Origin: Diplolepis rosae
Lineage: Eukaryota > Arthropoda > Insecta > Hymenoptera > Diplolepididae
Reading direction: 5' to 3'
DNA: 64,000 nt
NCBI GenBank assembly: GCA_030998225.1
Contig: JAPYXD010000680.1
Location: forward strand, 16,492,001 to 16,556,000
The translations under genes and the position numbers were made by a program. Position 1 is the first letter of the stretch; each line of letters starts with the position of its first letter. Of the stretch, positions 55,601 to 60,827 are shown piece after piece. Under the pieces are notes generated by a model. That model was not told where the DNA came from. It did no database searches and saw only the letters and a program-made list of their open reading frames with translations.

Positions 55601-57607
55601 TCAATTACGGAACAATATTGATAATACTAAAAAACTGATATCATGCAATAGAATTACATTATTACTGAATGCTCACTTTCGAACTAACCAATATATTTTC
55701 TTTGATACCCGCGCGGGAAATGCGATTTTGGGGATCTGGCGCGAAACAGCAAAAAGGATCGATTCCACGATCGATGATGGTTCCGTTTAATAAAACTTAT
55801 TTTTCCACACTAGTATCGGGAAACCAATCATTTTTGCTGTTATGCGCCAGGCCTCGAAATCGCATATCCTTTCGCGGTATGTATACTGAACATCTAAGAC
55901 TTATACTTATTTGGTGATACATATTATATTTCACATTTTGAATTAGAGATTGTGCATCGCTCTATCATAAATATCGGTTTTACGAGTCGCTCTTTTGGTT
56001 TTGGCAAAATAGTATAGGGCTGAAGTTTCAGACGTATATTCTGAAGAAATTTTTTTTTTTTTCATTTATGGACGGATTATGTCAAAACTTCAATAAAAAT
56101 AGGTTTTAGACCGGTCTTACGTTTCTAAATGCAATATCTTGCTCAAAAACTTACCAAAAATTCGTTGATTTTAAGTTAGACGGTAAATTCCCACTCAAAG
56201 CTAAAAACTTGTGACATTTTTCACATACTCCACCTGAAAGGTGATAACAACAGCAATTTTAAAAAAGTTATTTAAAAAAAATTCATTTGTCGGAAGACAT
56301 TCAAAACGGGAAAAAACTGACGAATTTTTGGTCAGTTTTTAGTTTTGGGTGAGAATTCATCGTCTAATTCAAAATCATCGAATTTCGGGACAGTTTTTGC
56401 CCATTTTGACTGTCTTCCGACAAATGAATTTTTTTCAAATAATTTTTTTTAAGTAGCTCTTGTTATCGCCTTTCAGGTGGGGCATTTGAAGAATGTCACA
56501 AGTTTTTAGTTTTGGGTGAGAATTTACCGTCTAACTCAAAATCATCGAATCTCGAGTCAGTTTTTGCCCATTTTGACTGTCTTCCGACAAATAAATTTTT
56601 TTTAAATTATTTTTTGTAAGTAGCGCTTGTTAACAGCTTTCAGGCGGGGTATGTGAAAAATGTCACAAGTTTTTAGCTTTGGGTGAGAATTTACCGTCTA
56701 ACTCAAAATCATCGAATTTCGGGTCAGTCTTTGCCCATTTTGACTGTCTTCCGACAAATGAATTTTTTTCAAATAATTTTTTTTAAGTAGCTCTTGTTAT
56801 CGCCTTTCAGGTGTAGTATGTGAAAAATGTCACAAGTTTTTAGTTTTGGATGAGAATTTATCGTCTAACACAAAATCATCGAATTTCGGGTCAGTTTTTG
56901 CCCGTTTTGACTGTCTTCCGACGGATGGATTTTTTTTAAATAACTTTTTTTAAGTTGCTCTTGTTATCGCCTTTCAGATGGGGTATGTGAAAAATGTCAC
57001 AAGTTTTTAGTTTTGGGTGAGAATTTACCGTCTAACTCAAAATCATCGAATTTCGGGTCAGTTTTTGATTTTTTGAGTCTATTTTTTTTAAAAGTTTTGA
57101 CATAATTCGTCCATAAATGAAAAAAAAAAATTTCGTCAGAATATAAGTCTGAAACTTCAGCCTTACCAAAATAGTAACATCTTTTGTATTGCAGGAAGAA
57201 ACCAAAATCATAACGAAACCGTACAGTGTTTATGCGTTCGACCCAGAAAGGATTCGTATTGATGTAAGAGAGGAAGGGCCTACGCCAATACCAGTTGTAA
57301 GTAACAGATATAGTGATAAAAATTGAAAGCAAATCTTTGAATAACTTGTTATATTTACTCAAAATTATCGAAAATCATTTAAGAATTTTTATCGTAACTT
57401 ATTATAATATTCTCTAAGAAAAATTTAGCAAATGAAACTTCATTGTTTCAGTTAGTTTCTGGTGAGCCTCTATTTTCTGCAAACGGAATTGAAGGAATAT
57501 TTATAAAAGGTCTTATTTACCCTGGAACCCAAGATGCTAAAACATTTATAAAGCTTCGAAAACAATGTGCTGAAGGCACTAGTAGTAGATCTTCTTTACG
57601 TTTTTAA
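31605..57607 (+). CDS. Secreted serine protease homologue (chymotrypsin fold, catalytically degenerate), five exons
   Basis: Exons 31605-31662, 47136-47389, 55258-55368, 57195-57296 and 57452-57607 join to 681 nt (226 aa plus stop). Every junction has GT-AG borders; intron 1 is phase 1 and the others phase 0. The protein starts with a signal peptide (MKILIVAVFCAFFTVVSSQ). The N-terminal barrel has CFGVLIADDRVAMPAKC, which parallels CGGxLIxxxxVLTAAHC, so the C42-C58 pair is kept but His57 is Lys. At the Asp102 site (usually DIAL) it reads EEIVEV. At the Ser195 site (usually GDSGGPL) it reads LVSGEPL, followed by an FSANGIEGIFIKG strand. It is therefore expected to be secreted but not proteolytic; such homologues serve in insects as clip/SPH cofactors, venom or haemolymph proteins. 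Which role applies here is unknown. Introns 1 (15.5 kb) and 2 (7.9 kb) are filled with mobile elements. The exon linkage is inferred without transcripts. Confidence 0.65.
31709..31830 (+). repeat. DIRS left inverted terminal repeat
   Basis: AGATCATAATGTAGTAGTGC... to ...GAAGCTTTCAT. It is the reverse complement of 36376-36496 with a handful of differences. A 27-bp extension at 31682-31708 is absent from the right repeat but present in the internal complementary region. Confidence 0.88.
31884..33305 (+). CDS. DIRS gag-like protein, split by a 114-bp spliceosomal-type intron
   Basis: Exon 1 (31884-32134) starts at ATG 31884 and encodes a basic Arg-Ser-rich segment. It ends at donor GGCCG|GTAGGC; an in-frame TAG lies just inside the intron. 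The acceptor TTATTTAG ends at 32248, and exon 2 (32249-33305) continues the same RS-rich theme (RSSGRSQSRSRSGTRTYSRS) with the split Arg codon restored. It then runs through an acidic and a helical region to a Pro-rich and basic C-terminus ending in TAA 33303-33305. The joined protein is about 435 aa. RS-like basic gag N-termini suit RNA binding. Unspliced RNA would give only an 84-residue peptide. Confidence 0.7.
33329..35183 (+). pseudogene. DIRS pol: reverse transcriptase, RNase H and methyltransferase-like domain, one frameshift
   Basis: The frame is open back into gag with no ATG near its start, so entry by frameshift or another route is likely. RT shows SSYFLVQKSNGENRFILNL, TIDLKDAFLSVPV, LPFGLCTCPYVFTKLL and the catalytic YLDD (about 33928). 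RNase H begins EIFSDASLTGWGA (about 34407), with YPELKAAFYAL and RIDNTTAISYINRMGG. At 34628-34634 the frame breaks (stop at 34663); the next frame continues QYPKLNQIARLIWEWC and the DIRS methyltransferase-like module (DIDLFASNINAKC, FYAFPPFSLI, VLVIPLWPAQSWYPVF), ending in TAA 35181-35183. One indel is the only clear lesion, so the element may be young or the break may be a sequencing error. Confidence 0.82.
35184..36083 (+). CDS. DIRS tyrosine recombinase
   Basis: The integrase of the element, expected to insert the circular DNA. It is read in the same frame as the methyltransferase-like part, directly after its stop (35181-35183), with no early ATG (first Met about 100 codons in), so the start or readthrough mechanism is unclear. 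The N-terminal SAM-like region includes YEKPLRTWWCYCFDRN and NSYRSALSLILS. Catalytic residues: Arg in STGQRIQTI (about 35578), H-x-x-R in AHSTRHAS (about 35918), a Trp in GWSQRSS, and the nucleophile Tyr in RFYNKPL (about 36030). Stop at 36081-36083. All conserved residues that I can check are present. Confidence 0.82.
   Translation, partial: LLTESTLKQYEKPLRTWWCYCFDRNISVFDAGVEHVITYLTDIFKIAGAYGTVNSYRSALSLILSRDIGNDTTIKRIFKGISVLKPQKAKYDCTWDPSLVLDHLKTMYPNDKITLEQLSLKLVTLIALSTGQRIQTISKISLENIVVSPERIQIKISQRIKTSKMNRMQPCLMLPFFRNQPEICVASALQTYVKVTAKLRDPMQSDKSLFISFRKPHKVVTTQTLARWIKNVLKKSGVDTYIFTAHSTRHASTSAANRAGINIDTIRQTAGWSQRSSVFARFYNKPLDDRNAFATAIIN
36225..36264. repeat. DIRS internal complementary region
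   Basis: CTACATTATGATCTAGAGGA... Its reverse complement equals 31682-31722 apart from one base. It lies between the recombinase stop and the right terminal repeat, as in other DIRS elements. Confidence 0.82.
36376..36496 (-). repeat. DIRS right inverted terminal repeat
   Basis: Starts ATGAAAGGTTCCCCGAGACG and ends CTACTACATTATGATCT; inverse of 31709-31830. It contains TCCGCGCGCTCTACTAGCGC when read on the - strand. Confidence 0.88.
36526..37130. repeat. Long inverted repeat, arms about 258 bp, loop about 90 bp
   Basis: Left arm 36526-36783 (AAAAAGAAGTTTTTCTATGA...) and right arm 36872-37130 (...TCATAGAAAAACTTCTTTTT) are almost perfectly complementary. It lies just past the DIRS right end inside intron 1 of the protease homologue, so transcription of that gene would produce a very long hairpin. 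Confidence 0.85.
37131..37638. other. AT-rich intronic DNA, no feature
   Basis: Contains a loose inverted pair around GCATTTGTAGCATAAATTAA / TTTGCTGTGACGTGACGAG with CAACGGATGCAATAAGGGCA (37310) and CTTATTGCATCCGTTAGC (37475). This is probably a short fold-back relic. No coding signal. Confidence 0.45.
37647..38274. mobile_element. Non-autonomous hAT element, 628 bp, with 8-bp target duplication
   Basis: CAGCGTTGCCAGA (37647) and TCTGGCAACGTTG (to 38274) are inverted ends of hAT type. They are flanked by the 8-bp duplication GCAATAGT (37639-37646 and 38275-38282), the length used by hAT transposases. The subterminal regions carry repeated AAATTATGG / ATTATGGTAC words. No transposase is encoded. 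Confidence 0.8.
38283..40673. other. Intronic AT-rich DNA with repeat fragments
   Basis: No gene recognised. 38456-38575 has a GC-richer block with the palindrome GGTCATAGAA / TTCTATGACC. 38646-38760 is half of the TIR element found whole at 50592-50850. About 39765-39940 is a repeat starting CCCGTGTAGAAATG and containing GGGTCCGCATC / GGACCCTACC words. The 88-codon frame at 38282-38548 is incidental. Confidence 0.5.
40674..40975. mobile_element. TTAA-flanked fold-back miniature element
   Basis: TTAAGGGCATGTGATACTTAAG (from 40674) is mirrored by CTTAAGTATCACATGCCTTTAA (to 40975). TTAA bounds both ends (40674-40677 and 40972-40975). Inner arms around AACGGACGTAGATGCACTGC and CTATCTACATCCGTTTTT also pair. 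About 300 bp, non-coding. Confidence 0.7.
41100..43577 (+). pseudogene. LINE ORF1 (gag-like) remnant, split by the 1.3-kb repeat copy B
   Basis: Open sequence at 41304-41466 (EKEEEPDDVGKSESKLHKGG, MKKTFQKIVKHITV) continues after the inserted repeat from about 42790 (FISEILTQLERLRTGTKWIE) to 43314, with WVEVLARKNLWKQKRTRLEA and LMKPAEGVNYAII, the block equivalent to KVSAKDGQSYADIL in the R1 copies. After a frame change, one zinc knuckle is visible (CYCCLGFGHIAANC, about 43524-43567). It is a distinct and older LINE lineage than copies 1-3. The part before 41304 is GC-rich and protein-like in patches but too decayed to place. Confidence 0.6.
41470..42787. mobile_element. 1.3-kb dispersed repeat, copy B
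   Basis: Collinear with copy A (16142-17583): same start TCTGCCCGCTTCGCGGGCAC and same end TATGAGAATGTAAAAAG. Differences are a deletion of about 70 bp near the middle-right and a shorter CAGA tract (about 42642-42663). It interrupts a LINE ORF1 remnant, which fixes its boundaries to within a few bases. Confidence 0.75.
43745..45260 (+). pseudogene. Decayed LINE reverse transcriptase of another lineage
   Basis: A purine-rich stretch (43745-44200) leads into a charged Glu/Lys region (ORF 44208-44492), followed by EEVRKGLKEFKNNKMAGEDG. After several stops and shifts come QAGFREGRATIDHIIVLKSL (about 44665) and LYVAFIDFKKA (about 44757), then ALMFADDMSIVAN with the catalytic FADD (about 45060). 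Order and spacing fit an RT domain, but no part is intact over more than about 90 codons. The FREGR...IDFKKA wording is typical of L1- or I-like insect LINEs; the clade is uncertain. The 3' end runs into a fragment of the 1.4-kb repeat (GATTAACGAACTCGTACTTT at 45278). Confidence 0.65.
45489..46668. mobile_element. TIR/fold-back element with about 175-bp arms, containing a nested element
   Basis: Left arm 45489-45660 (AAGTGGGCCCCGATTTGGCG ... GGGAATTAATTTTTTTCTC) is the inverse of right arm 46501-46668 (GAGAAAAAAATTAATTCCC ... CAAATCGAAGCCCACTTGGG). Between the arms lies about 840 bp, including a partial copy of the CCCTAGTCGAAAGT element (45690-46118). Confidence 0.75.
45690..46118 (+). mobile_element. 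CTACCCTAGTCGAAAGT element, truncated copy 1
   Basis: Matches 52219-52645 at high identity from the left terminal repeat through the short ORF (ATG 45925, MNDISSDEST...). It lacks the right terminal repeat. The ORF is disrupted near its end relative to copy 2. Confidence 0.7.
46669..47135. other. AT-rich 3' part of intron 1
   Basis: No element boundaries recognised apart from TTTCTACACGGGAGGGCC (about 47039), inverse of the CCCGTGTAGAAA motif. It ends in the splice acceptor TCTATTTCAG (AG 47134-47135). Confidence 0.5.
47136..47389 (+). CDS. Serine protease homologue exon 2
   Basis: Bounded by acceptor TATTTCAG and donor GTATGG|GTGAGT. It starts in phase 1, matching exon 1, and ends in phase 0. 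It carries CFGVLIADDRVAMPAKC, with His57 replaced by Lys, and YTAEEIVEVW at the Asp102 position. LINE copy 3 starts 41 bp after the donor. Confidence 0.65.
47431..50155 (+). pseudogene. LINE copy 3 ORF2 remnant
   Basis: Endonuclease from GDFNSKSPEWGKARLDRRG, then RT with CGAPQGSRVGPLVWN (about 49068) and FADD (about 49169). Lesions relative to copies 1 and 2: an indel at about 47738 before the IIDLTIAAP block, a short deletion near 47935, TGA for Arg at about 48233, a one-base deletion near 48745, TAG at 49549-49551 (Ser in the others), TAA at about 49954, and the deletion near 50140. It is clearly dead and is the most damaged of the three copies. Confidence 0.85.
47431..50453 (+). mobile_element. 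R1-clade LINE copy 3 (5'-truncated)
   Basis: Begins inside the endonuclease domain (GACTTCCTGGAGACCGATGC, equivalent to about 7707 in copy 1) and runs to the 3' UTR, ending at CCTAGACC (about 50453) without poly(A). About 100 bp of the ORF2 end is deleted near 50140. 5' truncation is the usual outcome of LINE insertion. It lies in intron 2 of the protease homologue. Confidence 0.88.
50592..50850. mobile_element. TIR element with about 65-bp ends
   Basis: ATAATTTTATTTATTAAGGC...CATAATACCTGTCATTGA at the left is mirrored at the right (TCAATGACAGGTATTATG...TTAATAAATAAAATT). The ends include GGCAGTGCAGTGGTTCA / TGAACCACCGCACTGCC. A half copy lies at 38646-38760. About 260 bp, non-coding. Confidence 0.7.
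50866..51450. repeat. Compound inverted repeat with GC-rich nested hairpins
   Basis: Outer words TAGCGTCTCTTTTGAAAATC / TTTTCAAAAGAGGTGCTA and TTCAACCCGCTCTA occur on both sides in inverted or repeated form. Inside are two hairpin blocks: about 51040-51150 (GCCCTCGCCTCGCTCGGGC) and about 51171-51245 (ACTAGTGGGCCATAAAGTGGA / TCACTTTCTGACCCGCTAGT). GTCCCTTGTAATGCAATATAC appears at 50863 and again at 51142. It looks like nested insertions of small GC-rich fold-backs. Confidence 0.5.
51571..51975. repeat. Inverted plus tandem duplication
   Basis: The segment ending GGAGATTGGTCTCCTTATAT + CTAGTCTCCATG occurs directly twice (about 51755-51866 and 51867-51974). It also occurs once inverted at 51571-51700 (ATGGAGACTAGATATAAGGA). 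The stretches around GGGAACACACATGCC and TCATCGGGAAGTTTTG are shared by all three. Frames at 51673-52112 are by-products. Confidence 0.7.
52219..52783 (+). mobile_element. CTACCCTAGTCGAAAGT TIR element, copy 2 (565 bp)
   Basis: Left end CTTACTACCCTAGTCGAAAG (52219) and right end CTTTCGACCGGGTAGCAAG (to 52783) are inverted, 21 of 24 positions by eye. It contains a short ORF (52456-52641), then a C(19) run and a GC-rich internal hairpin (GATGCCTGCCCC / GGGGCAGGCATC). No target duplication was recognised. Copy 1 (45690-46118) lacks the right end. Confidence 0.65.
52456..52641 (+). CDS. Short ORF (61 aa) resembling the start of a Crypton-like tyrosine recombinase
   Basis: An acidic start (MNDISSDESTDEEEINKNFE) is followed by LPKKSGDRCMLVYDNYQRWK. 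The LPxKSxxRYxxxYxxxxxW pattern is what I know from the beginning of the core-binding domain of Crypton-type tyrosine recombinases and related insect proteins. The catalytic domain is absent. The same ORF occurs in copy 1, at 45925, with disruptions. It could be a leftover first exon of the parent transposon or a chance likeness. Confidence 0.35.
   Translation: MNDISSDESTDEEEINKNFETEAQLIVETDTLPKKSGDRCMLVYDNYQRWKQGNRNLNLNL
52784..54643. other. AT-rich intronic DNA
   Basis: About 52800-52910 is a GC-rich hairpin block (CTGAACTGCGTGCCATGATG / CATTATGGCGCGCAGTGCAG) ending at TTATGTAATATAC. A 50-codon frame at 53017-53169 follows an AG (52977-53010 region) but has no recognisable product. The rest has no feature that I can support. 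Confidence 0.45.
54644..54722. mobile_element. 79-bp TTAA-flanked miniature element
   Basis: TTAACACTTAGCCGACCG (54644-54661) and CGGTCGGCTAAGTGTTAA (54705-54722) are perfect 18-bp inverted ends including TTAA. The interior of 43 bp contains GGGGAGATCTCCCC. It is likely a minimal piggyBac-type MITE. Confidence 0.7.
54723..55257. other. End of intron 2
   Basis: About 54760-54850 carries GC-rich sequence including GACACGGCGCGC, similar to AACACGGCGTGTCGGCGTGT at about 38379 and CACGCCGTGTCGGTGTGT at about 52085 (shared repeat words). The remainder is AT-rich and ends in the acceptor TTTTTTTTCAG (AG 55256-55257). Confidence 0.45.
55258..55368 (+). CDS. Serine protease homologue exon 3
   Basis: 37 codons in phase 0, between TTTTTTTTCAG and donor GACCAG|GTAAAA. 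It encodes a basic start (FKKKVDEAC) and GEVTVVGLDQ, which parallels the CxxxGWG region of trypsins. An internal ACT|GTAAGT could serve as an alternative donor but would break the frame. Confidence 0.55.
55391..55606. repeat. Short fold-back, arms about 85 bp
   Basis: AATTGATGGGCCAGATGCAA...TTCTGAAGTCAAGAAAAT at the left is mirrored by ATTTTCTTGACTTCGGAAAA...GGATCCGGCCCCTCAATT at the right. AGCGCTCGGAT / ATCCGAGCGCT is perfect. It lies in intron 3. Confidence 0.7.
56015..57166. mobile_element. Fold-back element with 10-bp target duplication and an internal 167-bp tandem array
   Basis: Flanked by CAAAATAGTA at 56005-56014 and 57167-57176. The ends TAGGGCTGAAGTTTCAGAC / GTCTGAAACTTCAGCCTTAC are inverted and extend about 75 bp (GACGGATTATGTCA / TGACATAATTCGTC). 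Inside, units starting AGTTTTGGGTGAGAATT lie at 56341, 56508, 56675, 56842 and 57009, spaced exactly 167 bp apart. One unit is present in inverted form at about 56170-56335. No coding. It occupies most of intron 3. Confidence 0.8.
57195..57296 (+). CDS. Serine protease homologue exon 4
   Basis: 34 codons in phase 0, between TATTGCAG and donor CCAGTT|GTAAGT. It encodes EETKIITKPYSVYAFDPERI and a Pro-rich end, which precedes the Ser195 region. Its acceptor is only 18 bp from the target duplication of the fold-back element upstream. Confidence 0.6.
57452..57607 (+). CDS. Serine protease homologue exon 5 (C-terminus)
   Basis: Starts after TTGTTTCAG (AG 57450-57451) in phase 0 and ends in TAA 57605-57607. 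LVSGEPLFSANGIEGIFIKG parallels the trypsin GDSGGPLxxxGxxxGIxSxG region: the Ser is kept, but the preceding Asp and following Gly are replaced by Val and Glu. The last Cys (RKQC) and a Ser/Arg-rich tail follow. No canonical AATAAA is close; TATAAA at about 57707 or ATTAAA at about 57813 may serve. Confidence 0.62.
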   Translation, partial: LVSGEPLFSANGIEGIFIKGLIYPGTQDAKTFIKLRKQCAEGTSSRSSLRF

Positions 57608-58384
57608 TTCCTTTCAATCCTAGCAGTAGACACACCTCTCATGGTTATTCAAAATTCCATACCTACTTGTTGTATTTGCGATTAATTTAATTTCTTCTAA
57701 TCTATCTATAAAATATGTGCACTTAGGGGAGAAGCGGTGAAATTTGCGAACCTAATAGAAAGTGCGAGTTTAAGAAAAAAGTATATGACTAAAAATTATG
57801 AAAAAATATTTATTAAATAGCTGGATATCTTTCCTACACTTTCCAAGGCATGAATATTGCATTGACAATTATTAAAGCAGGTGTTTATTCACATCAATAT
57901 TTTATTCTTCTCTTGCCACGTATTAGTTATATTTTCATAGATTTAGAATTACATTTTAGTGACAAAGGTTGGTGAAAAGAGGTAGTTATAATTTGAAACT
58001 AAATTTCAGATAGTATATCAAGATATGTGAAGTTCTTTTATACCTTTATTCACATACAAGTAAACCAGCCACAGTTAAAATATATTTTATATTTGCTCAA
58101 TAAAATTGAGAAAAATTTCAAAACACTGTCAGACTGCAAATTAATTATTAAAACTCTCTTTATAAATGCCCTATTATCACAAAATTCAAAAAAATGTTAA
58201 CCACTGATTGTTCAAATGAACATAACCTCACAAAGTCGTTACATCACTTTTGCGAACCATATTACCTCCCATGTCACAAAAAAGCGTAAGAAAAAGATCA
58301 GCAGAAAAGTACAGCAACATTCAAATGTGATTTGAATCTCGTATGCGCCAATTTTACCATAAGTGTATCGTTCATTAATTAAAT
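57608..58384. other. 3' UTR and intergenic AT-rich DNA
   Basis: Follows the protease homologue stop. No other gene or repeat recognised. Confidence 0.5.
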
Positions 58385-59701
58385 ACTTTTAACGTAAAAT
58401 GCTTATTTTTGCATACAAATATTCTATCCTAATCGTAAGATTAAATATCAAAGATTATAAAATTGTTTACGAGATCGGCAGCCTTCTCTACCTTCTCAGA
58501 GACGAGAACCAAGAGAAAGCGAACAATGTTATCTCAATCATTGAGAATAACATTAATACACCTAAGACGAACAAGCCAACGAGCTTCCTCATGACTTGAA
58601 ATTTTGTGGAACATGTCACTTATTTCCTCAATAATACCGCGATAAAGAGCAGTACGTTTGGGACTCGCATTGAGGAAACTCGGTAGACCTTTGATAACAC
58701 CATCTACATCGGGATTTTTTTCGCATGAATATTTGGCTGAAGCTGCCACCGAATGACAAGCACAGTAGATGATAAGTACCCCTGGATTATTTTTCCTTCA
58801 ATTTGGTTTGAAAGGAACATTTTGTGTCAAGCATTACTTGGGCATGGTCGGAAGACATTCCACATATATTAGATATAGGTATTTGTTTTTCACACAAAGC
58901 TCCCTCGAATGCTGTGAAGATTTGATCAGCAGAACTATCTGAAGAATCTACATTAATTAACTACAACAATTCAACTCTAATTTCATTATTTAATGGATGA
59001 ATGTATCAAACCACTAAGGACAACCACTTTTCATGACTTATATCACTTGTTTCGTCTGGATAAACTGAAAATGATTGCTTGCCCAAAATATTGGTCATGC
59101 GATCAATTTCAGCAGTACAAACGACGATATTTGCAATAGCAGTTATTTTTATGGGGCACAATTTTACATCATTTATAACAGAAGGTTCTACGTCTTGAAA
59201 AAGACCTATCAACTTGGGAGCAATCGAGAATGGCAGACTATGTTGTAAAAAGATTGTTGTGATTTTAATTTCAGCCTCTTGAACCTTCTTTTTGAAAGCA
59301 GCAGGCTTAGTATCAACCCTAACATCCTCTACATTTAAGTCCGCATTTTGCTCATTTGCTGTAAGAAACGTGACTCTAGAAGAATGACTAGCTAGATTAG
59401 AGGAATTGCTATTACATAAAATCCCGTAGCTAGTTAATTTGTCCGAAAGTTCTCCTTTTTTTTGATGACCTGCAGTGCTTTCATGATTTAAAATCCGTGA
59501 CCTACCACATTCCACCGTTTTATCGCAAATTTTACAGTAAAATTTAAATATATCCTCTAATCTAACTACCCATTCTCTCCACAATGGAAATTCATCGAAC
59601 CACGCCTCTTGAAAATTTCTTGATCTACGCTTACAAACTTTTTTTGTTGAACTTATATTTTTGTTTGAACCCGTGCAATTATTGGAATCGCGATTGCCCA
59701 T
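58385..59701 (-). pseudogene. hAT-superfamily transposase pseudogene
   Basis: From ATG 59701 a 231-codon frame contains a BED-like zinc-binding segment (FYCKICDKTVECGRSRILNH, then STAGHQKK, that is C-x2-C ... H-x5-H) after WFDEFPLWREWV. It ends SVYPDETSDISHEKWLSLVV, the DESTDIS-like catalytic block of hAT transposases. After a stop at 59006 homologous pieces continue in several frames (about 58950-58760: GMSSDHAQVML; about 58749-58534: SVAASAKYSCEK, LPSFLNASPKR and EEARWLVRLRCINVIL), then decay by about 58385. The C-terminal dimerisation domain is not found. It resembles the host-type ZBED/ZNF862-like hAT proteins of insects. Confidence 0.7.
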
Positions 59702-60827
59702 GATGTGGGAAAAATAGAAGACCTCAATTTAAAACAAATCTACGTAAGCGATAAAAACGCGTACTAATTGAAAAAAATGCAAACTAAGAAATGGAAGGAA
59801 GAAAAACTTATCGCATGCAGCTCAAAAGAATACAACACATAAATTAGAAATTGAAATATTATGAAATAAAGAAAATACTTGCAATCAACTTTTTCAATCG
59901 CACAAAAATATTTTCTGCATTTAGAAAAGCATAAAGCAATATGACGCAGAAAGCAGTCATATGATTTTAGAAAAAAATGAAGATAGATGAATGCAAAATG
60001 ACCGCTTTAATATTCGAAAAAAGTTCCCGCTCATTTTTCGGTCATCAAAAAAATAGGTACCAATAAATAAAATTTTATGCAACCACTTTTGAATATTACA
60101 AAAATTATTTTATTCAATATTTTGAACACAAAAACTTTAATATTTTATCGTAATTTTAGAAAAAGTTCCACTGATAAACTATTCTTCTTTATCACATATC
60201 AGAAGTAAATTTAATTGAACATAAAGCGAAGTAAATTTGGAAAACAATTTTTTTTCGTTATACTTGTAATAAAATACAGTTTTCGCTTCATCTCGAGGAA
60301 TTGCGAAGAGGTGCATTCAATTTTTGAAACTATTTTCAAGGGTATGTGAAATTGTACCATAAGAGCAGTTTAGTTTTCCCGAGTTTCTTTTCCACAATTT
60401 ATAATTTTTAAAAAAAATACTTATGCGCAGGCCTCCGTGTTTATGTTCTTTAGGACTGTGAATTTTTCTTCTTTTAGAAAATTAAAAATTGTGAAAAAAA
60501 ACTCTGACAAACTAAATTACTTTTATAGTGAGTATCACATGATCTTAAGTTTAAAATATTTTGAACAAATAAATTACGAAAATTATTTTCTTAAATTTCA
60601 GCTTTACAATTAATTTCATGTAATTCTTCTATTAAATACTAAAATTAATATCCTCTATCTCTTTGTCCCTTAAATATATTTTAAAATAGAAATTATGGTC
60701 CTTGGTTGTACCATTTCTTATTGTCAACATTGAAATGAAATATTCTTTTCCCGGCGAATACAGTTTATAGAAAAAATTAATTTAACCTACTGCCTAAACC
60801 CAAAATAATTTAAATATATTATATATG
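59702..60827. other. AT-rich intergenic DNA, no feature
   Basis: Probably includes the 5' flank of the hAT relict. At about 60380-60540 TTTTCCCGAGTTTCTTTTCC and TTCTTCTTTTAGAAAATT are weakly mirrored. Nothing that I can support as a gene. Confidence 0.45.

Noticed and set aside
56341..57060. 167-bp repeats as a CRISPR or coding repeat
   Set aside because: The units are far too long for CRISPR repeats, have no unique spacers and contain stops in all frames.
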